Below are positions 18,261-27,766 of a stretch of 64,000 nucleotides of DNA, piece by piece. The DNA comes from Flavobacterium acetivorans (lineage in GTDB: Bacteria; Bacteroidota; Bacteroidia; Flavobacteriales; Flavobacteriaceae), in NCBI RefSeq assembly GCF_020911885.1, contig NZ_CP087132.1, positions 1,922,001 through 1,986,000 on the forward strand. The letters run 5' to 3'. The translations under genes and the position numbers were made by a program. The notes beneath the pieces were generated by a model. The model did no database searches, was not told where the DNA came from, and saw nothing but the letters and a program-made list of their open reading frames with translations. Numbering within the stretch: position 1 is the stretch's first letter; each line of letters starts with the position of its first letter.

Positions 18261-19076
18261 TTAAACTGCTACGTCGTATTCTCTTAACGCATTGTTCAAT
18301 GATGTTTTTAAATCAGTAGATGGTTTACGAGTACCAATGATTAATGCGCAAGGTACTTGGAATTCACCGGCAGCGAATTTTTTAGTATAGCTTCCAGGGA
18401 TTACTACTGAACGAGCAGGAACGTATCCTTTCATTTCTACAGGCTCATCACCAGTTACATCGATAATTTTAGTTGAAGCAGTCAAACATACATTAGCTCC
18501 AAGAACGGCTTCTTTACCCACATGAACACCTTCAACAACAATACAACGAGAACCTATAAAAGCACCATCTTCAATGATTACCGGAGCTGCTTGTAAGGGT
18601 TCGAGAACTCCGCCAATACCAACACCACCACTCAAGTGAACGTTTTTGCCAATTTGAGCACAGCTTCCTACCGTTGCCCAAGTGTCTACCATAGTTCCTT
18701 CATCTACATAAGCACCAATGTTTACATAACTTGGCATCAAAATAACGCCACTAGAAATATATGCTCCGTAACGAGCTACAGCGTTAGGTACTACGCGTAT
18801 TCCTTTTTCGGCATAATTTCTTTTCAGTAGCATTTTATCATGATATTCAAAAATGCCAGATTCCCAAGTTTCCATTTTTTGAATAGGGAAATACATCACT
18901 ACGGCTTTCTTTACCCATTCGTTTACTTGCCATCCTTCACCAACTGGTTCTGCAACGCGAAGTTTTCCTGAGTCCAGTAATTCGATGACTTCTCTAATGG
19001 CAGTAGTGGTTGTTTCTTCTTGTAGTAAGGCTCTGTTTTCCCAGGCTTGCTCTATAATTGTTTGTAGATTGTTCAT
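18261..19076 (-). CDS. dapD: 2,3,4,5-tetrahydropyridine-2,6-dicarboxylate N-succinyltransferase
   Basis: The 271-residue protein is a close match to DapD. It has an N-terminal helical domain, then a left-handed beta-helix from about residue 100 (YISSGVILMPSYVNIGAYVDEGTMVDTWATVGS), GGVGIGGVLEPLQAAPVIIED and a C-terminal GSYTKKFAAGEFQVPCALIIG. It succinylates tetrahydrodipicolinate in the succinylase branch of lysine and diaminopimelate synthesis, so it supplies peptidoglycan. It is a housekeeping gene inside the glycan locus, between a GT4 gene and the OafA-type gene, all on the - strand. Confidence 0.95.
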   Translation of the reverse strand: MNNLQTIIEQAWENRALLQEETTTTAIREVIELLDSGKLRVAEPVGEGWQVNEWVKKAVVMYFPIQKMETWESGIFEYHDKMLLKRNYAEKGIRVVPNAVARYGAYISSGVILMPSYVNIGAYVDEGTMVDTWATVGSCAQIGKNVHLSGGVGIGGVLEPLQAAPVIIEDGAFIGSRCIVVEGVHVGKEAVLGANVCLTASTKIIDVTGDEPVEMKGYVPARSVVIPGSYTKKFAAGEFQVPCALIIGTRKPSTDLKTSLNNALREYDVAV

Positions 19077-19096
19077 TTAATTATTTAGTTTTAAAT

Positions 19097-21004
19097 TTAT
19101 TTTTTTAAAGGATTGTTGTATTTTTTTAAATAGGTTTCTCCTAATAATCTTGCTCCACTAGTATTGAGATGGTCTGGGTTTCTATATACTATTGTATTGC
19201 TTATTTCGATTTCGCAATTTCCATTTTCGCACATCACATCATTGAGATTGATTATGATTATAGAAGGATATTTTCTTTTTATTTCATCTATAATATAATT
19301 GTTTGGTCTTTTGTATTCAGGGAACGAGAAATTCCTTTCGGAAAAATAAACAGGGATTTTTGCTTTGATTAATTTAGCCCTGTGTAAATTCATTTCGGTT
19401 GTCGTTCTTAAAGCTTCAAAAATAATTATTTTTTTTCCAGTTTTCACTAACTCGCCCAAAGTCTTTATTGTCGAACGATAAGTAGCTTCGTTTTTTGAAT
19501 CAGAAAGACTTTCCCAGTTGGCTGCGATATAAATATTTTTAAACTTTTTGGCATAATTTAAACGATCTATAGCATATTGTTCTGGAAAATTTGCCGAACC
19601 ATCTCTATTCAATCCATTCATAAGTGGGTATCCACCAGCTGCGCTATCATGAATATATAATTTAGCGTCTTTTGCTAAAACATCTAAAAAAGCCGCGGTA
19701 TGATTTGCAAAGGAATCTCCTATTAACATACCATCAAGGGTGTCTTTTTTGATTCCTAAAAAACATTCCTCGCAATTTCCAATTTTAAATTTATCAAAAC
19801 ATTGTTTTCTTACCTTATTGGGGTAATTTGTCTTTGGAGTGAATTCACTTAATTGCGGGAATCGCTCAGGAAATCCATCTTTTGAGTCTAAGATGACGTA
19901 GGTCAAAGCAATAACGGCTAATGAGGGTAAGAAAATATACAGAAGGGTTTTTCTTAAATTATATTTGTATTTTTTTCTAAAGGGCTGTTCTATAAAGCGC
20001 CAGGAGAAATAGGAAAGAACAAAAAGCAAAATTAAAGAAAAAATCCTGACAAATCCATCCAGATTCATGCCTAAATATTTGATAAATACAAATATTGGCC
20101 AATGCCATAAATACATAGAGTAAGAGATTAGTCCAATTAAGACCAAGCCCTTGTTTAATAGTACTTTATTGATAATTCCTTTATTCTCGTCCTCTTTTCC
20201 TGTAAAAATAATCAAAGCAGTTCCGATACAAGGTAAGATTGCGTTAAAGCCAGGAAATATGCTTGACTTGTTTAGCAGTACTGCAGGAACTAAAATGATA
20301 ACTATTCCGAGTATAGATAAGATGTTGTTTGTTTTTGTACTAACTACTGGTAATTTTCTCCAAAACATTGCTAAACAAGCTCCAATGGTAAGTTCAAATA
20401 TTCTAGCCGGTAATAAAAAATAGGCAAAATTTGGATTTGTATTTGTTAAGTAAACGGAAAGGATGATTCCTGAGATTAAAAAAAGAACTATAAAAATAAG
20501 CCTCTTTTGCAAACTTAATTTTCGATGTAGAAATAGTAAAAGGAAAGGCCATAAAAAATAAAACTGTTCTTCAACGGATAATGACCAAGTATGTAGAAAA
20601 GGCTTTAAATCTGAGTTACCTGCAAAATAATCTCCATTGTTTATCCATAAATGAATGTTGTTTGTAGATAGAATGGTGTGTATGAGTGTTCTGGCATAAG
20701 ATTCTAAGTCATCTGAAAATAAAATGAAGTAAGCCGGAATTGTTACAACAAGCATTATGAAAACCAACACGGGTATAATACGTCTAATTCGTCTTAAATA
20801 AAACTCTCCAAAGGAAAAAGAATTGTGCTGCATTTCTTTATCAATTCCAAGAGTAATTAAAAAACCTGAAAGAACAAAAAAAACATCAACTCCTATATAT
20901 CCTCCAGTAATAAAGGGAAAGTCGGCGTGGTATAAAACCACTAGTAAAACTGCTATTGCTCGCATTCCGTCAATATCTGGACGATATGAAAAGTTTGATT
21001 TCAT
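19097..21004 (-). CDS. OafA/YrhL-type membrane acyltransferase with SGNH domain
   Basis: The product has 635 residues from the ATG at 21002-21004 (an in-frame start 18 bp further upstream is less likely). The N-terminal acyltransferase-3 domain begins YRPDIDGMRAIAVLLVVLYHADFPF, followed by RRIRRIIPVLVF and a total of about ten transmembrane helices. The C-terminal periplasmic SGNH part has LIGDSFANHTAAFL near residue 430 and the NPDHLNTSGARLLG block with its His. Such proteins O-acetylate surface polysaccharides or peptidoglycan. Here it closes the glycan locus, so it probably modifies that glycan. Confidence 0.9.
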   Translation of the reverse strand: MKSNFSYRPDIDGMRAIAVLLVVLYHADFPFITGGYIGVDVFFVLSGFLITLGIDKEMQHNSFSFGEFYLRRIRRIIPVLVFIMLVVTIPAYFILFSDDLESYARTLIHTILSTNNIHLWINNGDYFAGNSDLKPFLHTWSLSVEEQFYFLWPFLLLFLHRKLSLQKRLIFIVLFLISGIILSVYLTNTNPNFAYFLLPARIFELTIGACLAMFWRKLPVVSTKTNNILSILGIVIILVPAVLLNKSSIFPGFNAILPCIGTALIIFTGKEDENKGIINKVLLNKGLVLIGLISYSMYLWHWPIFVFIKYLGMNLDGFVRIFSLILLFVLSYFSWRFIEQPFRKKYKYNLRKTLLYIFLPSLAVIALTYVILDSKDGFPERFPQLSEFTPKTNYPNKVRKQCFDKFKIGNCEECFLGIKKDTLDGMLIGDSFANHTAAFLDVLAKDAKLYIHDSAAGGYPLMNGLNRDGSANFPEQYAIDRLNYAKKFKNIYIAANWESLSDSKNEATYRSTIKTLGELVKTGKKIIIFEALRTTTEMNLHRAKLIKAKIPVYFSERNFSFPEYKRPNNYIIDEIKRKYPSIIIINLNDVMCENGNCEIEISNTIVYRNPDHLNTSGARLLGETYLKKYNNPLKK

Positions 21005-21145
21005 GAAAAATATTTTCGGCAAATATAATCTGATTTTTTTTGAAAACTAATTTGTTTCCCATTACTATTCTATTTGTTGATTCCGTTTTAGTATTGGTTT
21101 GTTTTTTTTAAAAGAAGCACAGCGTTCATTTAGAATGCTTCTTTC

Positions 21146-21153
21146 TATCTTTG
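21146..21153 (+). promoter_or_regulatory. -7 promoter element TATCTTTG upstream of ruvX
   Basis: A perfect TAnnTTTG match that ends 19 bp before the ruvX ATG at 21173. No convincing -33 TTTG is seen at the usual distance. Confidence 0.5.
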
Positions 21154-21172
21154 TAAAAAAATCAAGGAATAC

Positions 21173-21589
21173 ATGCCTAGAATTCTATCAATAGATTACG
21201 GACAAAAACGCACCGGAATAGCCGTTACTGACGAAATGCAAATTATCGCCTCTGGATTGACAACCATTCCCAGCGCAAGCGCTATTGCTTTTTTAAAAGA
21301 TTATTTTGCTAAAGAAAAAGTCGAAGCGGTTTTAATTGGAGAGCCCAAACAGATGAACGGAGAACCTTCTGAAAGTGCTTCCATTATAAAAGGTTTTGTG
21401 ACTCATTTTACGAATCATTTTCCAGATATGAAAGTGATTCGGGTTGATGAGCGTTTTACTTCAAAAATGGCTTTTCAAACGATGATCGATAGCGGACTTA
21501 ATAAAAAACAGCGTCAAAATAAAGCGCTTATCGATGAGATTTCGGCCACAATAATGCTACAAGATTATTTGAACCGAAAACAGTTTTAG
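21173..21589 (+). CDS. ruvX: Holliday junction resolvase-like RuvX (YqgF family)
   Basis: The 138-residue protein has the RNase H-like YqgF core: ILSIDYGQKRTGIAVTD at the start, the mid-protein AVLIGEPKQMNGEPSESA, RVDERFTSKMA, and DEISATIMLQDYL at the end, with the acidic residues expected for metal binding. It is thought to act in pre-16S rRNA 5' processing, and the resolvase annotation is historic. It stands between the glycan locus and mqo as a single + strand gene with its own -7 promoter element. Confidence 0.92.
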   Translation: MPRILSIDYGQKRTGIAVTDEMQIIASGLTTIPSASAIAFLKDYFAKEKVEAVLIGEPKQMNGEPSESASIIKGFVTHFTNHFPDMKVIRVDERFTSKMAFQTMIDSGLNKKQRQNKALIDEISATIMLQDYLNRKQF

Positions 21590-21684
21590 ACTTTGATATT
21601 TAATCAAGTAAAACAGCTTAAACGTTTTCGTGATTTCTAACTTTTTAGAGACCTTTTTATGTTTTTTTTTGCAATTTTATGAAG

Positions 21685-21692
21685 TACCTTTG
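21685..21692 (+). promoter_or_regulatory. -7 promoter element TACCTTTG upstream of mqo
   Basis: A perfect TAnnTTTG match whose centre lies 21 bp upstream of the mqo ATG. It gives a short leader of about 15 nt. Confidence 0.5.
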
Positions 21693-21709
21693 CACTTTAA
21701 ATTATTGCT

Positions 21710-23206
21710 ATGCCTGATACAACAACAACCCAAACAAATACTGATGTAGTTCTTATTGGAGCCGGAATAATGAGCGCTACTCTTGGCTTAATTCTGAAAG
21801 AATTGCAACCGGATATAAAAATTCAAATTTTCGAAAGATTAGATATCGCAGCTGCTGAGAGTTCTGATGCCTGGAATAATGCCGGTACGGGACATTCTGC
21901 TTTTTGTGAATTGAATTATACTCCTGAGAAAGAAGATGGTAGCATAGATCCGAAAAAAGCAATCAGTATTGCTGAATCTTTTGAAGTTTCCCGTCAATTT
22001 TGGGCTTATTTAGTGGAACAGAAAAAGGTTCCTTCTCCTGAAAATTTTATTAAAAGGGTTCCTCATTTGAGTTTTGTTTGGGGAGATAAAAATGTGGCTT
22101 ATCTTAAGAAAAGATTTGAAACTTTACAGCAAAATAATCTTTTCAAGGAGATGGTGTTTACTACTGATTACTCCCAAATGAAAGAATGGATGCCTCTGGT
22201 TATGGAAGGCAGAAAAGAATCGGATAGTTTTGCAGCAACGACAATGCCTATTGGTACTGATGTTAATTTTGGTGAATTGACCAGAAGTATTTTTAATTAT
22301 TTGGGTACACTGGATGGTGTTAGTCTTCATTTTAATCATGAAGTTAAGAAATTAAAAAAGCAGGATGATAAATCTTGGAGAATAAAAATTACTGATTTAG
22401 CTTCAGGTGAAAAGAAAAAAATAAATACCAAGTTCGTTTTTATTGGAGCAGGAGGAGGTTCGTTACCTTTATTGGAGAAAGCAGATGTTCCTGAAGGAAA
22501 AGGATATGGAGGTTTCCCGGTAAGCGGACAATGGTTAAAATGTATCAATCCGGAAGTAATTGCAAAACACAAAGCGAAGGTTTATGGTAAGGCAAGTGTA
22601 GGAGCTCCGCCAATGTCAGTTCCTCATATCGATTCAAGAATGATTAACGGAGAAAAACAACTTTTGTTTGGGCCTTTTGCTGGTTTTTCTACCCGTTTTT
22701 TGAAAAATGGCTCTTATTCTGATTTGCCTTTATCGATTAAAACAGATAACATTATTCCGATGATTGCTGCCGGAATAAAAAATATTCCTTTGACAAAATA
22801 TTTGATAGAACAAGTGAGACAATCGCCAAAAGATCGAATCAATGCACTACGAGAATACGTTCCTTCTGCCAGATCTAAAGACTGGGTTATAGAAAGAGCG
22901 GGACAAAGGGTTCAGGTGATTAAGAAAGATGAAAAAGAAGGTGGTGTATTAGAGTTTGGTACTGAGGTGATCACCACAGCCGATGGCTCTCTGGCAGTAT
23001 TGCTGGGTGCTTCTCCAGGTGCTTCTACTGCTGTTTCGATAATGGTGGATTTGGTAGGAAGATGTTTTAAAGAAAAACTGGATACGCCAGAATGGCAAGA
23101 GAAAATAAAAGAGATGATTCCTTCTTATGGTCAAACATTAAATGATAAGCCGGAACTCTTGGACGAAATTAGAAATAAGACCGCTTCGGTTTTAAAGCTA
23201 AAATAA
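21710..23206 (+). CDS. mqo: malate:quinone oxidoreductase
   Basis: The 498-residue protein is an FAD-dependent, membrane-associated dehydrogenase. The N-terminal dinucleotide site is VVLIGAGIMSATLGLILKEL. Family blocks include NNAGTGHSAFCELNYTP, VFIGAGGGSLPLLEKA, GFPVSGQWLKC and the C-terminal VLLGASPGASTAVSIM. It oxidises malate to oxaloacetate and passes electrons to quinone, an alternative to NAD-dependent malate dehydrogenase in the TCA cycle. It is followed by a strong bidirectional terminator and then a convergent gene. Confidence 0.95.
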   Translation: MPDTTTTQTNTDVVLIGAGIMSATLGLILKELQPDIKIQIFERLDIAAAESSDAWNNAGTGHSAFCELNYTPEKEDGSIDPKKAISIAESFEVSRQFWAYLVEQKKVPSPENFIKRVPHLSFVWGDKNVAYLKKRFETLQQNNLFKEMVFTTDYSQMKEWMPLVMEGRKESDSFAATTMPIGTDVNFGELTRSIFNYLGTLDGVSLHFNHEVKKLKKQDDKSWRIKITDLASGEKKKINTKFVFIGAGGGSLPLLEKADVPEGKGYGGFPVSGQWLKCINPEVIAKHKAKVYGKASVGAPPMSVPHIDSRMINGEKQLLFGPFAGFSTRFLKNGSYSDLPLSIKTDNIIPMIAAGIKNIPLTKYLIEQVRQSPKDRINALREYVPSARSKDWVIERAGQRVQVIKKDEKEGGVLEFGTEVITTADGSLAVLLGASPGASTAVSIMVDLVGRCFKEKLDTPEWQEKIKEMIPSYGQTLNDKPELLDEIRNKTASVLKLK

Positions 23207-23223
23207 AGATTAAGTTTCTACAG

Positions 23224-23255
23224 AAAATCCCAACATTGTGTTGGGATTTTTTTTG
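23224..23255. terminator. bidirectional rho-independent terminator between mqo and the FUSC gene
   Basis: A perfect 12-bp stem (AAAATCCCAACA with its complement) with a 3-nt loop, followed by T8 on the + strand. It can also serve the convergent FUSC gene on the - strand. Confidence 0.85.
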
Positions 23256-23256
23256 T

Positions 23257-25470
23257 TTAAGATTTCAATAGAAGCGGGGTTGTTTTCAGGATATTTTCGG
23301 ATAAATTAGTGAGCCAAATGAGTTGTTCAATGACCATTTGGGCTTCCTGCATTTTCGTTTGATACATTTCGTCGTTCATGCTATTGGATTTTTTTAGCTC
23401 TTCTGAACGGATATTTTTCAACTCTGTAAATCGTTTGCTTAATTCTTCGCTGACTGTTTGTTCCGCTAATTCTGTTCCGTCTTCTTTTAGAAGAATAATA
23501 GCGCTCTCTAGGTTTTCTATCACTTTATCAAAAACCATATTGAAGGCTTCCGAAGCTTCGGTGGTTTTATGAGATTGGATGTAAGTGCCTAATGAAGCTG
23601 CGGATGATAATAAGGAATGATTGAGAACCGTCAGTTTGTACACTTGTGGTAATTTATTCTGTTTTGACTTTGGTTCTTGAACCATTCTTTGAAAAGAAGC
23701 CATCAGGTTGCCAATTTCAATAAAGGCGTGTTTTCTAGCGAGACGGTATGAGGTGGATACGTCTCCCTTTTTATTGTAGAAAATAGAAATTTGTTTTAAA
23801 TAGTTTTTATTGGCTTCAATTGATTTTTTTAAATGTTGCGGAATGTTTAAAAATTCCCAAGAAGGCCATAGAAAATGGTTTGCCAGAAAAGACAAAGTAG
23901 CTCCAACTAAGGTGTCTATAATTCGATATTGAATAACGTCTTGAATATTGGGCGTTAGAATGCCATATATAAAGATGACATATAAAGTCACAAAAGTAGT
24001 TCCAACTTTATAATTGGTAGGGGTAAATGAAAAACCTAAAAGCATAGAGATCACCGCAAGACAACCAATTATGGTAGTGTTGTGGATTATGGTTAAGATT
24101 CCAAAGGCAATTAGTATCCCTAGAAAGGTTCCAAAAATCCTTTCATAAGTTCGCTGTTTTGTCAGGCCGTATCCTTGACGTAAGATTACCACAATGGTGA
24201 GTACGATCCAATAGGAGTTTTGAAATGGAAGCATTTGCCCAATGAGCAATCCTGCCAAAAGAGTAATTGTTAATCGGATGGAATGCCTGAAAACGGTCGA
24301 GGAAAAACTAAGGTTTTCGATTAGAGTGCTTAAAGGATAATATTGTGGACTTATAAATTTTTCTAAATCTTTGTCTTTTCCTTTAAAGTCTTGTAAATTG
24401 ATAGTTGATGTAAAAGCACGCTCCAGAATTTTGATTTTTTCTACTTGTTTCTCTGCATAGTGCAGCATCGTTGTTAGCATCAAAACCCCTTCGGAAGCTT
24501 CCGTTTTTCCTAAATCATTTTCGTAATGACTTATAGCAAGTTCTAGTTTTTGCAGGTCATTGATCAGGTTGTGTTTTGGAATGTACTGACTTCTTTCTTC
24601 TATGCTTTTTGATATTTTTTTAAGAGTTGAAGCCAGATTGTATGCCAAGTTTTGATAGGTTTTTAACACTTTTGGATGATCATCAAATTTTTGATGTAAT
24701 TTATTGTGATCAAATGAGGTCGATATCGCTAATTCTAATATTTCAACAAGGGAAATAAAAACAATAAGCATCTTTCTGTTTTGATTGGAAGATCCCGAAT
24801 TTGTTCGGTTTCTTATGAGAATCTCTCTTATGTTTTCATGAATGGTATTTAGCTCTACTTGTAGTTCCAGTTGTTTTTTGGTAATGTTTTTTCTGTTAGA
24901 GTTTAGTTCCCATAGATCGCCTCTAAGTTTTAAATATTTAGAGGTTAGTTGGATGGATTCGGCTATTTGTAATTCAATATAACGGTTAGGTCTGATGTAG
25001 AAAAAGATAAGAGAAACCAATAAATAAAATAATCCTCCCGCGAGTATAAGTCCTGAATATTCTAGCATTTCCCAGCCGGTATGTAAGTGTGCAAAAGCCA
25101 GTGAGATGGAGAGTAAGGCCGAAAAGGAAACCATGTTTGCTCTTTGACCATAAACAGAAATCATCGATAATATAAAAATCAGCACTGTTAACAGTGGATA
25201 AAAAAACCAAGGATAAGGATGAATAAGATTGATTATTAAATTGACTCCAGAAACAATAAATACGGTAACGAGTATTCCATTGACTTTATGTTTCAGATTG
25301 CTGGGAATATCACTCGGGTAAGTAAAAAAAGCACCAAGAGCTAAGGTGAAGCCAATGTCGAAATAACCTAAATAAGAAAATACCAATACCGGAATAACTG
25401 CTGAGATCGTTATTTTTAAGGCATTGGTAAAATAGGTACTGTCTGTAAATTTCTGGATAGTAGAAACCAT
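23257..25470 (-). CDS. FUSC/YccS-like integral membrane protein
   Basis: The 737-residue protein has two sets of about six hydrophobic helices (residues 20-165 and 390-530) separated by a long soluble region rich in charged helices. This is the layout of YccS/YhfK and aromatic-acid-exporter-type FUSC proteins. Recognisable blocks are GFTLALGAFFTYPSDIP in the first half and YWIVLTIVVILRQGYGLTKQRTYERIFGTFLG in the second, the latter being the conserved FUSC motif. The substrate is not known; efflux is inferred from the family. The gene is transcribed alone and converges with mqo. Confidence 0.85.
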   Translation of the reverse strand: MVSTIQKFTDSTYFTNALKITISAVIPVLVFSYLGYFDIGFTLALGAFFTYPSDIPSNLKHKVNGILVTVFIVSGVNLIINLIHPYPWFFYPLLTVLIFILSMISVYGQRANMVSFSALLSISLAFAHLHTGWEMLEYSGLILAGGLFYLLVSLIFFYIRPNRYIELQIAESIQLTSKYLKLRGDLWELNSNRKNITKKQLELQVELNTIHENIREILIRNRTNSGSSNQNRKMLIVFISLVEILELAISTSFDHNKLHQKFDDHPKVLKTYQNLAYNLASTLKKISKSIEERSQYIPKHNLINDLQKLELAISHYENDLGKTEASEGVLMLTTMLHYAEKQVEKIKILERAFTSTINLQDFKGKDKDLEKFISPQYYPLSTLIENLSFSSTVFRHSIRLTITLLAGLLIGQMLPFQNSYWIVLTIVVILRQGYGLTKQRTYERIFGTFLGILIAFGILTIIHNTTIIGCLAVISMLLGFSFTPTNYKVGTTFVTLYVIFIYGILTPNIQDVIQYRIIDTLVGATLSFLANHFLWPSWEFLNIPQHLKKSIEANKNYLKQISIFYNKKGDVSTSYRLARKHAFIEIGNLMASFQRMVQEPKSKQNKLPQVYKLTVLNHSLLSSAASLGTYIQSHKTTEASEAFNMVFDKVIENLESAIILLKEDGTELAEQTVSEELSKRFTELKNIRSEELKKSNSMNDEMYQTKMQEAQMVIEQLIWLTNLSENILKTTPLLLKS

Positions 25471-25599
25471 AATTCGTGTGTTACTTACAAAGGTATGAAT
25501 TGTACGATTTATCTATAGTGAAAATAGCTCCGATTTATAATTAAATTATAAAAAAGGACTATTTATCAATTTGGGATTAACCATTGTCTAAATTTTTAC

Positions 25600-25607
25600 T
25601 ATTTTTG
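25600..25607 (+). promoter_or_regulatory. -7 promoter element TATTTTTG upstream of def
   Basis: A perfect TAnnTTTG match 64 bp upstream of the def ATG at 25672. It leaves a leader of about 60 nt. Confidence 0.5.
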
Positions 25608-25671
25608 CCAATCCAAATTTTAGAGGTTTGAAACCCTTGATTTGTGGTGGATAATACTTAATATAACAACA

Positions 25672-26259
25672 ATGATTTTACCAATTATAGGATATGGTGA
25701 TCCGGTTTTGAGAAAAGTAGGTGAGGAATTAGCATCTGATACTCCAAACCTAAAAGAAACGATTGCCAATATGTACGAAACAATGTATAATGCTTGTGGT
25801 GTAGGCCTTGCGGCTCCCCAAGTTGGAATGGCGATTCGTTTATTTGTAATCGACACGACTCCTTTTAGCGAAGATGAGGATCTGGAAGATGCTGAAGTAA
25901 AAGAGTTAAAAGGATTTAAACGTACTTTTATTAATGCTAAAATCGTAAAAGAGGAAGGCGAAGAATGGGTTTTTAACGAAGGCTGTTTGAGTATTCCGGA
26001 TGTTCGTGAAGACGTATCCCGAAAAGAACGCATTACTGTAGAATACTGTGAAGAAGATTTCGTGATGAAAACAGAAGTTTTTGACGGATTAATCGCTAGA
26101 GTGATTCAGCATGAATACGACCATATTGAAGGGATTTTGTTTACAGATAAAATATCATCTCTCAAAAAACGATTGATTCAAAAGAAGTTGAAAAATATTA
26201 TGGAGGGAAAAACATTCCAAGAATATCGCATGAAATTCTTTGGTAAAAAAGGAAGGTAA
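25672..26259 (+). CDS. def: peptide deformylase
   Basis: The product has 195 residues from the ATG at 25672 (MILPIIGYGDPVLRK). All three catalytic motifs are intact: GVGLAAPQVG (motif 1), EGCLSIP with the metal-binding Cys (motif 2), and QHEYDH with the two His and catalytic Glu (motif 3). It removes the formyl group from nascent N-termini using Fe2+ or another divalent metal. An in-frame TTG at 25642 lies upstream but no typical deformylase N-terminus would be gained. DUF5606 and mazG genes follow on the same strand. Confidence 0.95.
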   Translation: MILPIIGYGDPVLRKVGEELASDTPNLKETIANMYETMYNACGVGLAAPQVGMAIRLFVIDTTPFSEDEDLEDAEVKELKGFKRTFINAKIVKEEGEEWVFNEGCLSIPDVREDVSRKERITVEYCEEDFVMKTEVFDGLIARVIQHEYDHIEGILFTDKISSLKKRLIQKKLKNIMEGKTFQEYRMKFFGKKGR

Positions 26260-26347
26260 TTTATTCTTATCTGTTTGCCTTGGTATAGTTTTTGATTTTT
26301 AACAAAAAAATAATACGAATTGATTTCTTAATAATAATTAAAAAAAA

Positions 26348-26833
26348 ATGAATTTAGAAAAAATATTATCCATTTCGGGAAAACCAGGTTTATACATATT
26401 AAAAGTACAAACACGTACTGGATTTGTAGCAGAATCACTAGCTGATGGAAAGAAAATTACAGTAAATTTAAAAAGTAATGTAAGTTTATTGTCTGAAATT
26501 TCTATTTATACTTATGAAGGCGAAAAACCATTAGCAGAAATTATGAAAAGTATTGCTGCCAAAGAAAACAATGGCCCTGCAATTTCTCATAAAGAAGATA
26601 ATGCAACGCTAGCAGCTTATTTTAAAGAAATTTTACCTAATTATGATGAAGAAAGAGTCTATCCTTCAGACATCAAGAAAATTTTAAATTGGTACAATAC
26701 CATCCAAGCTAAAGGATTAGTTGTTGATGAAGCTCCAGAAGCAACTGAAACGGTTGAAGCAACAACAGAAACAACAGAAACAACAGAAGTTGTGGCTGAG
26801 AAACCAAAAAAAGCTAAAAAAGTTAAGGAATAG
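26348..26833 (+). CDS. DUF5606 family protein
   Basis: The 161-residue soluble protein starts MNLEKILSISGKPGLYILKVQTRTGFVAESLADGKK, the typical beginning of DUF5606. It has a mid-region with YFKEILPNYDEERVYPSDIKKILNWYN. The last 35 residues are a Thr/Glu-rich low-complexity stretch ending in a lysine-rich tail (EKPKKAKKVKE). No function is known for the family. The gene lies between def and mazG, the usual order in Flavobacteriia, and ends at its own terminator. Confidence 0.88.
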   Translation: MNLEKILSISGKPGLYILKVQTRTGFVAESLADGKKITVNLKSNVSLLSEISIYTYEGEKPLAEIMKSIAAKENNGPAISHKEDNATLAAYFKEILPNYDEERVYPSDIKKILNWYNTIQAKGLVVDEAPEATETVEATTETTETTEVVAEKPKKAKKVKE

Positions 26834-26853
26834 TTTTTCCTTTTTTAATAAAT

Positions 26854-26895
26854 AAATCCTGCATTCTATATTATTGGACTGCAGGATTTCTTATT
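26854..26895 (+). terminator. terminator after the DUF5606 gene
   Basis: The 10-bp arms AAATCCTGCA (26854-26863) and TGCAGGATTT (26880-26889) form a hairpin with a 16-nt loop followed by a T-rich stretch. It sits just upstream of the mazG start. Confidence 0.65.
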
Positions 26896-26915
26896 TTTAC
26901 ACAAAACCAAATGCA

Positions 26916-27689
26916 ATGAACGCAAGACAAACTCAGCTTAAGGCTTTCGAGAGATTACTAGATATTATGGATGATTTGCGCGAAAAATGTCCTTGGGATA
27001 AAAAGCAAACCATGCAAACATTGCGTCATTTGACTATTGAAGAAACCTATGAATTAGGTGACGCTATCCTAGATAATGATTTGAATGAAGTTAAAAAAGA
27101 GTTGGGTGATTTGTTATTGCACATTGTTTTCTATGCTAAGATAGGGAGCGAAACAAATGATTTTGATATTGCCGACGTTTGCAACGAAATTTGTGATAAA
27201 TTGATTCACCGTCACCCTCATATTTACAGTGATACGGTTGTGAAAGATGAAGAAGAAGTGAAACAAAACTGGGAAAAACTAAAGCTTAAGGAAGGAAAAA
27301 AATCGGTTCTTGAAGGAGTGCCAAGGAGTTTACCGGCATTAGTAAAGGCGAGCAGGATTCAGGATAAGGTGAAAGGTGTTGGCTTTGACTGGGAAGAATC
27401 GCATCAGGTTTGGGATAAGGTTCAGGAAGAATTGCAAGAACTGCAAGATGAGGTGCAAGCCGGTGATCAAGATGCGATTGAAGCTGAGTTTGGCGATGTC
27501 CTTTTCTCGATGATTAATTATGCAAGATTTTTGAATGTAAATCCAGAAGATGCTTTGGAACGAACCAATAAAAAATTTATAAAACGCTTTCAGTATTTAG
27601 AAAGTAAAGCTGGGGAATTAGGCAAACCTTTAATGGATATGACTTTGGCAGAAATGGATGTTTTTTGGGAAGAAGCTAAGAAAATTTAG
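26916..27689 (+). CDS. mazG: nucleoside triphosphate pyrophosphohydrolase MazG
   Basis: The product has 257 residues from the ATG at 26916; an upstream in-frame start at 26874 would lie inside the preceding terminator. It has two tandem MazG domains: the first with CPWDKKQT, EETYELGDAI and ELGDLLLHIVFYAKI, and the second with FGDVLFSMINYARF near residue 195. The EExxE and ExxD residues bind Mg2+. It hydrolyses NTPs or dNTPs to the monophosphate and is thought to clean damaged nucleotides. Its length matches E. coli MazG (263). Confidence 0.94.
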   Translation: MNARQTQLKAFERLLDIMDDLREKCPWDKKQTMQTLRHLTIEETYELGDAILDNDLNEVKKELGDLLLHIVFYAKIGSETNDFDIADVCNEICDKLIHRHPHIYSDTVVKDEEEVKQNWEKLKLKEGKKSVLEGVPRSLPALVKASRIQDKVKGVGFDWEESHQVWDKVQEELQELQDEVQAGDQDAIEAEFGDVLFSMINYARFLNVNPEDALERTNKKFIKRFQYLESKAGELGKPLMDMTLAEMDVFWEEAKKI

Positions 27690-27766
27690 TATTCAGTATT
27701 TAATGAATCGTTTTTGCGTGATTAGAAGTCGAGAACCCAACCTATTATTGAAATTAAATAAATATA

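Noticed and set aside
9067..21004. Prophage or integrative element
   Set aside because: No integrase, phage structural, transposase or tRNA attachment site is visible. The genes are all glycan-related or housekeeping.
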